This document shows positions 1-11,249 of a stretch of 64,000 nucleotides of DNA, piece by piece. The notes under the pieces were generated by a model. It ran no database searches. It had not been told where the DNA came from and saw only the letters and a list, made by a program, of their open reading frames with translations. The stretch covers positions 157,791,148 through 157,855,147 of the forward strand of contig NC_053040.3 of NCBI RefSeq assembly GCF_002575655.3, written 5' to 3'. Source of the stretch: Aegilops tauschii subsp. strangulata. Lineage: Eukaryota; Streptophyta; Magnoliopsida; Poales; Poaceae. The first letter of the stretch is position 1; every line of letters begins with the position of its first letter. Position numbers and translations under genes: made by a program.

Positions 1-2
1 AG

Positions 3-3000
3 GGTGGCCGGCCGCCTTGGCAGCCGTCTTTCTCCTACGAACAAGCACTCGATGCTCCCTGCAAATTCCACAGCGGCGCGAAGCCGTCCAACCATACGAC
101 ACGGAAATGCCACTGGCTCACCCGCATCACCAAGGGCGAAGGGATGGTGCCGCCTCCGCCTCCCGGCCCGCCGCCTCCAGCTCCCCAGCAGCCGGCGGCC
201 CGGCCGGCAGTCGGCGCCATCCAAGACGAGTTCCCCGAAGCGCACGACGCCTACGTCGTCTTCACAAGTCAAGTCGACGACAAGCGCAGCCGACGCCGGC
301 AGCACCAAGAAGTAAACGCAGTCGCCTCTAGCACCGCCGAGTTCATGCACTGGTCGGAAAAGCCCATTAGCTGGAGCCAGGCCGACCACCCAGAGGTGAT
401 GCCTTCGCCTGGCTCCTATGCTATGGTCTTGGACGTCACCCTTGCGACGGAGAGGCGAGCTGCCAGATTTTCCCGCGTCCTGATGGACGGCGGAAGCAGT
501 ATCAACATACTGTACCGCGACACCATGGATAAGCTGAACATCAAAGCGAAGCGGCTCATGCCGAGCCGCACTGTCTTCCATGGTATCGTACCCGGCCTAT
601 CTTGCTCCCCAATCGGCAAGATCAAGATGGATGTTCTCTTCGGAGACAAAGATCACTTTCGCCGGGAAGCAATATGGTTCGAGGTGGTGGATTTGGAGAG
701 CCCCTATCATGCACTGCTTGGCCGACCTGCGTTGGCCAAGTTCATGGCTGTGCCCCACTACGCCTACCTGAAGATGAAGATGCCGAGCTCGAAGGGGATC
801 ATCACGGTAGCCGGCGACTACAAGAAGTCCATCGAGTGTGCCATGGCCAGCAGCCGGCTGGCCGAGTCCCTCGTGGTGGTCGAAGAGAAGAAGATGTTGG
901 AGCGGGTCGTGGCCATGGCCGGCAAGCAGCCGGCCTTGTCCCCCAATCCCAAGGATTGTGATGCGCAGGGCTCCTTCCAGCCTGCAAAAGAGACGAAGAA
1001 GATACCTCTAGACCCGGAGCACCCGGAGAGGTTCGCCGTGATTGGGGCGAACTTGGACAGTAAATAGGAAGGCGAGCTCGTCGACTTCCTCCGTGAGAAT
1101 CGAGACATCTTTGCATGGTCCCCAAAGGACATGCTGGGTGTCCCGAAGGATTTCGCCGAGCACAAGTTACATGTCCGAGCTGATGCGAAGCCGGTCAAGC
1201 AACCCCTCCGCCGACTATCAGAAGAGAAGCGAAGAATCGTGGGAGAAGAGATAGCCCGGCTCCTTGCAGCCGGCTTCATCATGGAAGTGTTCTTTCCAGA
1301 ATGGCTTGCCAATCCAGTTCTGGTTTTGAAGAAGAATAACAAGTGGCGCATGTGTATAGACTACACAAGTTTGAACAAGGCCTGCCCAAAGGATCCGTTT
1401 GCTTTGCCACGGATTGACCAAGTGATAGACTCCACAGCCGGATGCGAGCTGTTAAGTTTTTTGGATGCATACTCAGGGTATCATCAGATCAAGTTGGACC
1501 CGGCTGACCGCCTAAAGACTGCCTTCATCACACCCTTTGGAGCTTTCTGCTACCTGACAATGACATTCGGCTTGAGAAATGTCGGTGCCACTTTTCAGCG
1601 TTGCATGCAGAAATGTCTCTTGAAACAACTCGGCAGAAATGCCCACGTCTACGTAGACGACATTGTGGCAAAGACAGAGAAGCGCGGTACCTTGCTGGAA
1701 GACCTGAAGGAAACATTTGCCAACTTGCGCCGATTCCAGATCAAGCTCAACCCCGAGAAGTGCGTGTTCGGAGTGCCAGCCGGCCAGCTGCTAGGCTTCT
1801 TAGTCTCCGAACGCGGCATTGAGTGCAACCCTGTCAAGATCAAGGCCATCGAGAGGATGGAGATTCCCACCAAGCTGCGAGATGTGCAGAAGTTCACTGG
1901 CTGCTTAGCCTCACTGAACCGTTTTATCAGCCGACTAGGAGAAAAGGCTCTCCCCCTGTACCGACTCATGAAGAAGTCCACTCACTTTGAGTGGAATGAT
2001 CAAGCCGACCGAGCCTTCCATGAGTTGAAGAAAATGTTGACCACTCCGCCTGTCCTGGCTACGCCGACTGAGAAGGAGCCCATGCTCCTCTACATCGCCG
2101 CGACAAGCCGAGTCGTCAGCACTATTGTTGTGGTCCAGCGCCCGGAGGAAGGCCGAGCCCAGCTGGTCCAGAGGCCGGTCTACTATCTCAGCGAAGTACT
2201 GTCCAGCTCAAAGCAAAACTAACCGCACTACCAGAAGATGTGCTATGGGGTGTACTTCGCTGCCAAGAAATTGAAGCCCTACTTCCAAGAGCACCCCATC
2301 ACGGTCGTGTGCACTGCCCCACTCGCCGAGATCATAGGCAGCCGGGACGCATCCGGCCGGGTGGCCAAATGGGCCATTGCCTTGGCGCCCTACACGATCT
2401 TCTATCAACCCCGCACCGCCATCAAGTCGCAAGCATTGGCCGACTTCCTCGTCGACTGGGCCGAGACCCAGTACTTACCGCCGGCTCCCGACTCTACCCA
2501 TTGGCGGATGCACTTTGATGGGTCCAAGATGCACACCGGCTTGGGAGTCGGCATCGTCCTCACCTCTCCCAAAGGCGACAAGCTCAAGTACACGCTGCAG
2601 ATCCACTTCGCCGCCTCCAACAACGTGGCCGAGTACGAGGCGCTCGTACATGGGCTCCGGCTAGCCAAAGAACTCGGCATACGCCGGATCCTGTGCTACG
2701 GCGACTCAGACTTGGTGGTCCAGCAATCATCTGGCGACTGGGACGCCAAGGACGCGAACATGGCGAGCTACCGTTTCCTCGTCCAGCAGATGAGCGGATA
2801 CTTCGAAGGGTGCGAGTTCCTTCACGTGCCAAGGACCGACAACGACCAAGCAGATGCCCTAGCACGGATCGGCTCCACCCGACAAGCCATACCGACTGGC
2901 GTCTCCCTCCAGCGCCTCCTCAAGCCGTCCATCAAGCCGTCTCCAGAGTCGGATTCCATCTTCGTACCGCCTGCGCCAGAAACAGCCGGATACGGCTCAA

Positions 3001-4484
3001 GAAATCCCGCAGGCGGCACGGGGACTTCGACGACTGCCCCGGGGACTGACGTAGTCGCACCCGGCCCAGGGACTTCAGAACCCGGCCCGGGGACTGCAGC
3101 AGTCGGCCCGGGGACTGCAACGACACAAGAGGCGGTGGTCGACTCCAATGCAACACCCAACCCACCCACCCGAGTCATGGTGGCCACATTAACAGCAGAA
3201 GAAGTCACAGCTCCCTCATGGGCCCTGCCCATCCTCAAGTTCCTAGTCAGCAGAGAGCTGCCGGCTGATGAGATCGCAGCAAGACTAGTGCAACGACGAG
3301 CCGCAGCATACACAATAATCAACAGGGAGCTCGTGAAGCGCAGCGTCACTGGAGTCTTCCAGCGTTGCGTCGAGCCAGAAAAAGGAGTGGCAATCCTCAA
3401 AGACATCCACCAAGGCGAATGCGGCCATCACGCCGCCTCAAGATCCCTCGTGGCCAAGGCTTTCCGCCATGGGTTCTTCTGGCCGACTGCCTTGGAGGAT
3501 GCTAAAGAAATAGTCAAGAGCTGCAGAGGGTGTCAAGTCTTCAGTTCCAAACAACACCTGCCGGCTTCTGCCCTCAAGACCATTCCCCTCACCTGGCCTT
3601 TTGCCGTCTGGGGACTGGACATGGTGGGCCCTTTCAAGACAGCCCGCGGTGGCATGACACATCTACTCGTTGCGGTCGACAAGTTCACAAAGTGGATTGA
3701 AGCCAAACCAATTAAGAAGCTGAACGGGCCGACTGCCGTGACATTCATCACCGACATCACTACTCGGTACGGCGTGCCGCACAGCATCATCACCGACAAC
3801 GGCACGAACTTCGCCAAAGGCGCACTGGCACGTTTCTGCGCGATGCAGGGCATCCGACTGGACTTAGCGTCCGTTGCCCACCCGCAGTCAAACGGCCAGG
3901 TCGAGCGAGCAAATGGACTTATCCTCTCCGGCATCAAGCCCCGACTGGTTGTACCACTGGAGCGATCGGCCGGCTGCTGGCTCGAAGAGCTGCCGGCTGT
4001 CCTCTGGAGTCTGCGCACTACACCCAACAAGTCAACCGGCTTCACTCCATTCTTCCTTGTGTACGGTGCCGAGGCTGTCATCCCAACAGACATCGAGTTC
4101 GACTCGCCTCGGATCACCATGTACACGGAGGAGGAAGCCAAAGAAGCAAGAGAAGACGGCGTCGACCTACTGGAAGAAGGCCGGCTGTTAGCCCTCAGCC
4201 GGTCCACCATCTACCAACAAGGCCTGCGCCGCTACTACAACCGCAAGGTCAAGCCAAGATCCTTCCAAGAGGGCGACCTTGTGCTCCGGCTGATCCAGCG
4301 AACAGCCGGCCAGCACAAGCTCTCGGCCCCTTGGGAAGGCCCCTTCGTCGTCAGCAAGGCACTCGGCAACGACTCCTACTACTTGATCGACGCGCAAAAG
4401 CCAAGAGCACGCAAAAGAGACGACTCCGGCAAGGAGTCGGAGCGACCATGGAACGCAAACCTCCTAAGACGATTTTACAGCTGA
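3..4484 (+). pseudogene. gag C-terminus and pol (PR-RT-RH-aRH-IN) with two in-frame stops
   Basis: One frame runs from base 3 to the stop at 4482-4484, broken only by TAG at 1065-1067 and TAA at 2220-2222. It opens with the end of gag, where a C-x2-H-x7-H-x4-C cluster (60-110) looks like a degenerate zinc knuckle, followed by a proline-rich linker (144-215). Protease has MDGGSS at 483. Reverse transcriptase has YVDD at 1650-1661. A decayed first RNase H (about 2085-2222) is followed by an archaeal-type RNase H (about 2505-2870) with FDGSK, an AEYEA segment, a GDSD segment and a final NDQADA. Integrase has a zinc-binding region (about 3425-3540) and catalytic Asp, Asp and Glu in GLDMVG, TDNGTN and GQVERA. 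No chromodomain follows. The two stops separate protease from RT and the first RNase H from the second. The product would replicate and integrate the element. Confidence 0.9.
3010..3125 (+). repeat. Short tandem repeat inside pol encoding PGPGT-type units
   Basis: Between the archaeal-type RNase H and integrase, the DNA repeats a GC-rich unit containing CCGGGGACT about five times. It is translated as repeated PGT/PGPGT segments. The same CGGGGACT core recurs at about 4551, 4656, 6433, 6679 and just before the 3' LTR (9622-9630). The coding repeat may therefore be derived from, or have seeded, that noncoding motif. The linker is probably unstructured. Confidence 0.8.
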
Positions 4485-5274
4485 AAAGCAGTATGTATCA
4501 CGCTACCCCTTTTGTATTAAGTACAAACCAACAGGCCCCCCGACCAGTACTCGGGGACTGCCTTTTATTTATCTATGAATGACGAGTATCATATCCATGA
4601 AATATTATTACATTTTGAATTCTTGTCCGGCACCGGGTCCGACTAGTCGGCCCGGGGACTGGCCGCCTTGAGCTATATTCAAAGTTCTTCCCGAAGTCAG
4701 CAAAGTAGTGCGCCGGCCCTCAAGTCCTCTCTTGTTGAAAGTCGCAGCTCAAAGAACTGACTGTCCGACTAGCAAGAGAGAAGACAGAAAGGACGCCCAC
4801 ACGAAAAACGGCTAAGGAACAACTAACCTATATAGCAAAGAGACGGCCTCCAAATACGCCTGCCGGCTGTCAAAACAGCCGGCTGGCCGGCTTCCTAAAA
4901 AACTTAGCTTAAGTCCGGCAAAGCTAAAAGTACTTCCCCCTCCCCAATCGGCCAGGCACTCCCCGGCTATAGATTGCAGAGCAACTGTTTGACTAGGGAG
5001 GCGGCAACCAAGGGAGGGCGGCAAAGGAAAAAAGCAGAAGGACAAAAAGTGAAAGTACAAGGAAAGACCAATTGCATAACTTATATACATAAAGCCGCCC
5101 ACAGGCTGGCAACAGACTTGAGTTTGAATACACCCAGTGGGTGGAATTGTGCAGACTTAACCAAACATTGTTCAAAAGTAACAAGACAGGAAAACAAAAG
5201 AAAGAAGACTAAGGCGCGACAGGAAGGCCGAGCTGGTCGGTGAAGGCGGCCTCGCCGGCTGAAGGAGTGGCCGC
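4485..5274. other. Spacer between the converging pol and antisense genes
   Basis: No convincing coding frame is seen. The stretch is rich in CCGGC and in CGGGGACT-type motifs. The sense pol stop (4484) and the antisense gene stop (5275) face each other across it, so it probably holds the 3' ends of the antisense transcript and of any pol-only transcript. No clear poly(A) signal was identified. Confidence 0.6.
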
Positions 5275-5987
5275 CTAGCTGGTCCCGGCTTGACCACCTC
5301 CCGCGGCAGGAAACGCACTCGCACGCGACGTAGTGCTGGAGGCGCGGTCAGGCTGGCCGGCTACTCCGCCAGCCGGCTCGGCGTCTTCACCCTCCTCCTC
5401 CTCCTCTTCGCCCTCGTCGCTGGAGTCGATCTCCTCCGCCGAGTCCTCGCCGTACGCCGGGTCCAGCCCGAACCAATCTTCCGGCTTGGCGACTCCATTG
5501 TCGTCCACCTCGGGGGCGAAGACGTTGGTGTCGGTGTAGTCGGCGATCGCTGAAGCCCGCCGAATGATGGCCGGCCGCGCCGGCTCCAGCTCCGTGTCGG
5601 CCTGCTGCCGCCAGGTAGCCAGCTGGTCCAGGTTCAGGCCGGGATACCAGGCCTTGACGAACTCCAGCGCCCGCCTGGCGCCGGAGCGAGCTGCTGACGC
5701 CTTCCAAGCCTCGAAGCGGCCGACTGCCACCTCCAGCCAGTCGGCGGTCCGACTGGGGGTGCGAGGGACCACTTGGCCGGGCCAGAGGGCGGCCAAGACC
5801 TGTGATCCCGCGCGCTGAAGCCGGCGGAGCAGCCTGTGAGCCGGCTGGATGCGAGCCTGGATCGCCAGGAGCTGTTCTTCCAGCGAGCGGCCGGCGGTTG
5901 GCGAGATCTCGAAGCCGGCTTGCCTCTTCGCCTGGCGACGGGCTTCGATGGCCTGGTTGGCGGTAGTTGAATAGCCAGGGAAGTACT
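5275..5987 (-). CDS. Last exon of the antisense gene, acidic C-terminus
   Basis: After a pyrimidine-rich acceptor ending GCGCAG (5993-5988) the frame is open for about 237 codons. The first part is helical, with many Arg/Gln/Ala residues. It then has a conserved-looking EDWFGLDP segment and a run of Glu/Asp (about 5385-5450) before a Ser/Ala-rich end. The coding strand runs against the element's own pol. Confidence 0.65.
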
Positions 5988-6403
5988 CTGCGCGAAGAAG
6001 AAAAGAAAAGAAGAACACCAAAATCAGAAAAGCAAGTCAAAGTAGCAGATGGCAGGAAAGGATGAAGGGGTAGACGACTTACCGTCAACCAGATCCTCAA
6101 TCTGACCATAGCCGGAGACCAGAGTCTGCCTGGCCTCTGCCCAGCCGGCCGCCTTCGTTTCGAACTCGGCCTGGAGGGTGGCTTCGCGATCCTGCGCAGC
6201 CTTCAGCGCAGCCTTGTGGCCTTCCTCCTGGTCGGCCAGCTTCTTGACCAAGCGATCGCGCTCCTGCACCAAGGCGGCGAGCTCTGCGTCCTTGGCACGA
6301 AGAGCAGTCTGGGATTCCCCCAGCTGTGCCCTCAGACTGGCGTTGGCCGCTGCAGAGATAGAAGAAGAAGAAGAACAATAAGGAATCATCAAGGAAGATC
6401 CGA

Positions 6404-6475
6404 GCCGACTGCTCAGCAGTCGGCCCGAATCTCGGGGACTACACCTAGTGGGTGCGCTGACGCGCCCCCACATGA
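6404..6475. repeat. Intronic repeat copy 1 with a perfect 21-nt palindrome
   Basis: This lies in the intron between exons 4 and 5 of the antisense gene. It opens with a 21-nt perfect inverted repeat (6404-6424, centre CTGCTCAGCAG), then CTCGGGGACTACACC and GGGTGCGCTGACGCGCCCCC. A second copy is in the neighbouring intron. Confidence 0.85.
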
Positions 6476-6646
6476 GATAAAGATCAAGTCACATACCTCG
6501 GCTCTCAGTAAGATCGGCGGTCTTCTGAGTCAGCTCCCGAGCCTGGGAGTTGAAGGCGGCCGCTCGGAGGTTGTGGTAGTCCTGCAAGACGGACAGAAGA
6601 CTGAAGTGAGAACAAAAGCAGCAAAGAGAAAATCTCCAAGAAGTTC

Positions 6647-6718
6647 CAAGCCGCCTGCTCAGCAGCCGACTCGGAACTCGGGGACTACACCCAGAGGGTG
6701 CGCTGACGCGCCCCCACG
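6647..6718. repeat. Intronic repeat copy 2
   Basis: This is a close direct repeat of 6404-6475, in the intron between exons 3 and 4. The palindromic first part is imperfect here, while the CTCGGGGACTACACC and GCGCTGACGCGCCCCC parts are almost identical. One intron was probably duplicated together with its exon, or the repeat is a functional element of the antisense transcript. Confidence 0.85.
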
Positions 6719-8150
6719 AGAGAAATCAAGATCAAGAAGAGAAATCAACATCAAGAAAGAACAAGATAGGAATGCTAACCCGGATGGCTGCCCGCGTTGC
6801 GATGAATTCGTCGGTGAACTGCCTCAGCGCCGCGGCTTGGCTTTGGAGCCGGGTCCGGACGTCTTGTGCAACGACGTTCACCACGGCTGTTCCTCCGCCC
6901 GGCGTCCACCCCGAGGTAGCGCTGGCCGCCTCCGCGTCTCGGGCCGACGAGCTGGAGCCCACGGCCGGCTGTGGCTCCGACGCAGCCTTCTGCGGCTCCG
7001 ACGCGGCCTTCCCAGCACGCCGGCTTGGCGGAACCCGGACCGCCACCTCAGCTCCCGCGGCCGGCTCGCCCTCCGCCGACTGTGCGGGCGCAGGCTCAGG
7101 CTGCCCATCTTGGGCCGCCCTAGTCGGAGGAGTCGGCCCGGCGCCTCCCCCAAGATGATGACATCGTCACCGCTCCCTCCCAGCCCCGGCTGGGAACCGC
7201 TGGCTCCCCCTGGCGAGGGATCCACGTCCCCGGGCGCCATGGTGCGCAGGGGGGTGACCATCAAAGCCTCCCCTGCCGCTGCCTCGGCCTCGGCCTCTAC
7301 CTGGGCCTTGGCTGCGGCCTCGGCGAGCGCTTTCGCCGCCTCCTCCTCCCGAGCTGCCTGGGCGGCGGCTGCCCTCCGTGCCTCCGCCTCCCGCGCTTCC
7401 TGCTCCTCCCGCACCTCCCGCGCGTTCCATTCCGTCGCCTCCAGGAGGGCGGCGCGGGGGTCTACACGGCGGGTGGTGCTCCCAGAGCCCCCTGGCGACT
7501 CGACGACGGAGCCGGCAGCTGCCCGCTCAAGTGACAGCGGAGCTCTGACCGTTGAAAAAGAAGACGAAGATTCAAGAACCACCAAAGGAAAGAAAGAAGG
7601 AGAGTACATAGAAAGAGAGAACTTACGCCGACACAGTCTGCGGCTGCTTCACCACTTTGCGGAAGCGAGCCGCCTTCGCGGCCGCCTCTTCCCGCCTGGT
7701 GGCTGCCGCCCCACCCCTGGGCTTCTTTGTCCGGCTGCCAACATGCCCTGGGCGGCGCGACGTTTCTGGCCTCTACCTCGAGCAGGCTGCGCGCCGGAGG
7801 AGCCCGTGCCGCGTCCGGATGCCGGCTGGCGGTGCGGGACGACTTCGGCTTCGTCCTCGTCCGGCCAGTCGTCGAAGGTAGCGGTGAACCCGGAGCCGCC
7901 TGCTTCGCCGCCGGCTTGGCCACCGGCCGGCTCGACGGCATCCTCCAGATGGACCGCCCCCAGGTCGGGGTCCTCCTGATCGTGTTCGGTCCGGTCGGGG
8001 ACGAAGCGGCGCTCCACGTCTGTCCCGCCGGCCGGCCGAAGCAGAGGACTGTCAAAAGAGCAAGCCGACTGAGTTAGAGTCGGCCCAGAGGAACTCGGCG
8101 ACAAAGCTGAGAGAGAGAGAGAGAGAAAAAAAGAGACGAGGGGAGCGTAC

Positions 8151-9068
8151 CGTAGGCGGAGGATTGGCACGGCTATATGGCTCCTTGCCGAATTGCCAGT
8201 CTTCGGAAAGTTGGCAGTTGGCGAGGTAATTCACCATGTCGGCGGCGTCGGGCTGCGGCATCTCCTTGGTGCACATCCGGCTCGGATCGAGCGGGCCGCT
8301 CATCTGACAGATCAGATGAGGCCGGCTCTGGAGCGGAAGGACCCGGCGCGTGACGAACGCGGCCAGGAGGTCGGGCCCCGTCAGGCCCTCCGACTGGACC
8401 ATCACCCACAGGCGGGTGATGGCGGCGTTTCCTCCCTGCGACAGCGTCACCGCCCGGAAGGACCACTGGGGCAGCCTCCCCGCCGGTGGGCCGGCTACGT
8501 AAGCCGGCAGGTTGATGTAGTCGCCCCGTGGAGCGATGTTCCGCACGTAGAAGTACGACTTCTGCCACTTCTTCACCGATTGGATCAGCGTGATAACGGG
8601 GAAGGAGTTGTCGGCGCCCGATCTCCGCGACGCGATGAAGGCGCCAGTATGAGCCGGCACGCCTTTACTGCGCGTGCCCAGCTTCGACTGGAAGAACTCC
8701 CCCCAGAGCTCAAGGGTGGGGAGGACGCCGAGATAGCCCTCGCACAGGGTGACGAAGGCCGACAGCAGCACCACCGCGTTGGGGGTGAGGTGGTGCGGCT
8801 GGAGCTGATAGAATTCCAGCCAGGAGCGGAAGAAGGCGCTCACTGGCAGGCCGAAGCCGCACAGGAAGTGCGAGCGGAAGACCACCCGCTCGCCCTCCCG
8901 CGGCGCCGGCCTGATTTCCTTCTCTGGCGCGAGGCGGACCTCCACTTTGTCCGCGCTGGGCAGACGCCGGGTGTCGCGGAGGAAGTCGATGTGGTCGTTA
9001 TGGACGATGGAGCCGTCCCAATCCCCGCCAAGCTGCTCTACGTGGGGAGGCATAGCGGAAGCTAGCAT
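8151..9068 (-). CDS. Exon 1 of the antisense gene: PF04195-like domain
   Basis: This 306-codon exon is open from ATG 9068 to a GTACGC donor at 8150. It contains the family's hallmark segment, a GFGLPVS-type stretch followed by an FF-x-FLEFY-like helix, then HHLTPNAV and FVTLCE, at roughly residues 60-110. Similar proteins are abundant in grass proteomes as 'putative gypsy type transposon' products. Despite the name they have no recognised catalytic motif. The exon is intact, in contrast to the frames downstream. Confidence 0.8.
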
Positions 9069-9632
9069 GGCGGCGGAGGAGCGTGCGGAGGAAGAGCGCG
9101 GCGGCGAGGCGCTGTCGCGAGAACGAGCAAGGCAAGAAGACGGTGGAAGTAGGAGGAGCGAGCGAGGGCCTGCCGCCCTCCACCTCCCCCTACTTATAGC
9201 CTCACGCGGCCGAAGAGGCCGGACGTGGGGGGAGACGTGGGATTAACTGCGCCCACTCCCCCCACGTCTCGCGTTTATTACGCATAAGTGCGAGCCAAAA
9301 CTGCCGCACGGAACGTGCGGGCGGTTTCGGGATACAAAGGATCCGCGCCTGGGCCGGGGCGCAGACGTGGCGGGCCCCCTCCCTGCGGCGACGTCCCGTC
9401 ACGCGCGTGGGCTGGCAGGCTTTCCGGCCACGTGGCACGCCAACGGCCCGAGGCCGGCCCGCGGCCCGGTGCGTGTGCCTGCGGGTTCCCGCCCCCCGAC
9501 TCCAGAAGAATTCGACTAAGGCGGCGCGCCTGACCAAGGCCGGCTCCCAGCTGCCGGCTTGTCACGATAGGAAGCTGATCGAGCTTCTTGAACCCCACTC
9601 CACCTCGAAGCCCAACCAGCTTCGGGGACTAC

Positions 9633-10775
9633 TGTCGGAGTAAATGGCCACGGGTAGCCTAACCGACTATCCCTGGCTCTTCGGAAAATTTATCAGGCCT
9701 TTGGGCCTTCAAGCACTCCAAGCATTTGGGCCGCCTTCCCCGACCGGCTACCACTAAAGCCGACTCCCGGAAGGCGACCCAGCCTCACCGACTCCAAGAA
9801 GCCGGCCAAGAAGGACGCCGACTCCTAGGAGCCGGCCAAGACCACAACCACTCCTACATAACGGCGACGTGACGGGGTGTGGCCACAGTGCGGCCCACGA
9901 CCCCCGAAGCCCGAGGCGGGCATGGCTACAGGAGGCCGTACGGGAGGGACGTCTCCCGTGCGGCTCGGCACTGTAGCCACGCTAGCCTCGACGTCATCCA
10001 CGACCCACTCCTGTACGGCCTGAGGACTGCGGGCCCCTTCAGCCAGAGAGAGGCGCGAAGGGGGCCTGGCTCTTCCTAGTCGGCCAAGAGTATAGCCGGC
10101 CTCCAGAAGCCAGCTACTCCCTTCCTCGAAGCAGGAGCCCCATTAAGGAGACAAGACGAGGTGAGGCTACAGTGATAGCCCCCGAGGCGGATCACTGTAG
10201 CCACGCTTACCTCGACAAAGCCCTCATCATCAGAGGCGCGGCAACAGTAAGCAGCCGCCGACAAGACCCTAGGCGGTAGGGTCGGCCTGTCGACCAAGTA
10301 GCCGGCAGCCGGCGGGACCCACCAGCCGGCGGGGCCCAGCAGCTGGCGGAGAAGCCGGCGAGCGTAGACACTGACGGCTGGGACCAGTTCCCGGTCGGAT
10401 TACCATTGTACCCCCGGGGGGTAGGCCTATATAAACCCCCCGGAGCACCCATGCAAAGGGTTGGCTTCTAGGTTAACACCCACGCATAGCACACACACCT
10501 AGATAGAGAGAAGCAAGAGCTAGCCTTGTTCTTCTTCTCCCTTGATCTCAACAGCTCTAGGAGCGATTGTAGCTACCCTTTATCGATCTAGTGATCATGC
10601 GGAGACCCCGCAGAGCAGGACTAGGGGTGTTATCTCCTCGGAGAGCCCCGAACCTGGGTAAGATGCGCCGGCGTGCATGTCTTCGCCTCATCCCGTTTCC
10701 GGGCACCGGCGACGTTTTATTGGCTCCCACAATGATAAGCCATCCCTTGGCATATGTCGCACCAACCACCCGACA
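9633..10775 (+). repeat. 3' LTR of the Tat element
   Basis: The LTR starts TGTCGGAG and ends CACCCGACA, a perfect 6-bp terminal inverted repeat (TGTCGG/CCGACA). It follows the CGGGGACTAC tract that Tat elements keep just before the 3' LTR. Length is 1143 bp. The last part holds a TATA box and the presumed transcription start. The partner LTR lies outside the window, so age cannot be estimated. Confidence 0.85.
10428..10435 (+). promoter_or_regulatory. TATA box of the Tat LTR promoter
   Basis: TATATAAA follows a GC-rich stretch (CCCCCGGGGGG) and lies about 340 bp before the LTR end, the usual place for the U3/R boundary of this LTR type. Confidence 0.75.
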
Positions 10776-10848
10776 ATAAAATTGCTATGTGAGCCCACTA
10801 TTGTAGTAGTACTTGCTAGTATAGCCCTGTAAACCAGAAAGGAGTATT

Positions 10849-10945
10849 TGCCTTTCTAGAGATTTCAACAAGTGACTAGACTACACCGAGACGGAGTACA
10901 TATGGAGCAAAATGAGCGAATCTACACCGTAAATAAATACGTAGT
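10849..10945 (+). mobile_element. Stowaway-type MITE fragment
   Basis: The stretch reads like the left half of the common Triticeae Stowaway MITEs: TTTCTAGAGATTTCAACAAG, then GGAGCAAAATGAG and GAATCTACACC. The outer terminal repeat and the right half are missing, so it is a remnant. The flanks, 10776-10848 and 10946-11225, hold nothing else recognised apart from one arm of a short inverted repeat at 11086-11102. Confidence 0.6.
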
Positions 10946-11249
10946 TCTCTCGTTTTCCTCTCGGCTTGGTCGCGGTGCACAATATTGAGTATACTAGTAC
11001 TATCATCTTGAAATTTATGAAGTCACCATAGGCACCTCATCGTCGACGGGAACGTCTCCTAACACGCGATAGACGCGAGCGGCAGTCGCCTCCATAGGTG
11101 CTTGAATGCCAAGGAGGGAGAGGGTAGCGGTTCCCGAGACGTTGAACGGTCAATGATGCATCCTCAAATTACTCTACATGCAGAGGGAATTAATTGGAGA
11201 AGCAGAATAGAGCCAGCACGATGTGAATGCAACATAGTTTGGATTCTCA

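Larger units (their letters stand above)
6083..8048 (-). pseudogene. Middle exons (2-5) of the antisense gene
   Basis: Exon 2 (8048-7627) starts acidic and ends lysine/arginine-rich, but the two halves lie in different frames. Exon 3 (7544-6780) has a long alanine/glutamate helix-like stretch, then a frame change near 7145, then a segment ending near residues QSQAAALRQF. Exons 4 (6581-6497) and 5 (6349-6083) together give a heptad-rich stretch typical of a coiled coil. Splice sites were chosen by eye from GT/AG context and reading-frame continuity. Confidence 0.6.
5275..9068 (-). pseudogene. Antisense six-exon gene of the Tat element (PF04195-like protein), decayed
   Basis: Read on the minus strand, an ATG at 9068 starts an open frame, and a chain of splice-like sites links it to a stop at 5275. 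Predicted exons: 9068-8151, 8048-7627, 7544-6780, 6581-6497, 6349-6083 and 5987-5275. Introns begin GT (GTAAGT after exons 2 and 5, GTATGT after exon 4) and end in pyrimidine-rich AG sites. Exon 1 carries the domain known as 'putative gypsy type transposon'. Exons 4-5 encode a charged coiled-coil-like segment, and exon 6 ends with a glutamate/aspartate-rich tail. The exon 1-exon 2 join is out of phase by one base, the best frame changes within exon 2 (about 7660-7900), and a shift is seen near 7145 in exon 3. The copy therefore looks inactive. The function of this gene type is unknown to me. Confidence 0.75.
1..10775 (+). mobile_element. Tat-lineage Ty3/gypsy LTR retrotransposon, 5'-truncated by the window edge
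   Basis: The order is end of gag, protease, reverse transcriptase, RNase H, a second archaeal-type RNase H and integrase, then a long region with a spliced gene on the opposite strand, then a 3' LTR. A dual RNase H, no chromodomain after integrase, and an antisense gene downstream of pol are known traits of the plant Tat/Retand group (Grande, RIRE2 and relatives). The 5' LTR and most of gag lie before the window, so the target-site duplication cannot be tested. The 5 bp after the 3' LTR are ATAAA. Pol has two in-frame stops, so this copy is probably inactive. Confidence 0.88.

Noticed and set aside
6216..7979. 587-codon + strand frame opposite the antisense gene
   Set aside because: Arg/Ser/Pro-rich shadow of the GC-rich antisense exons; it crosses predicted exon-intron borders and has no domain.
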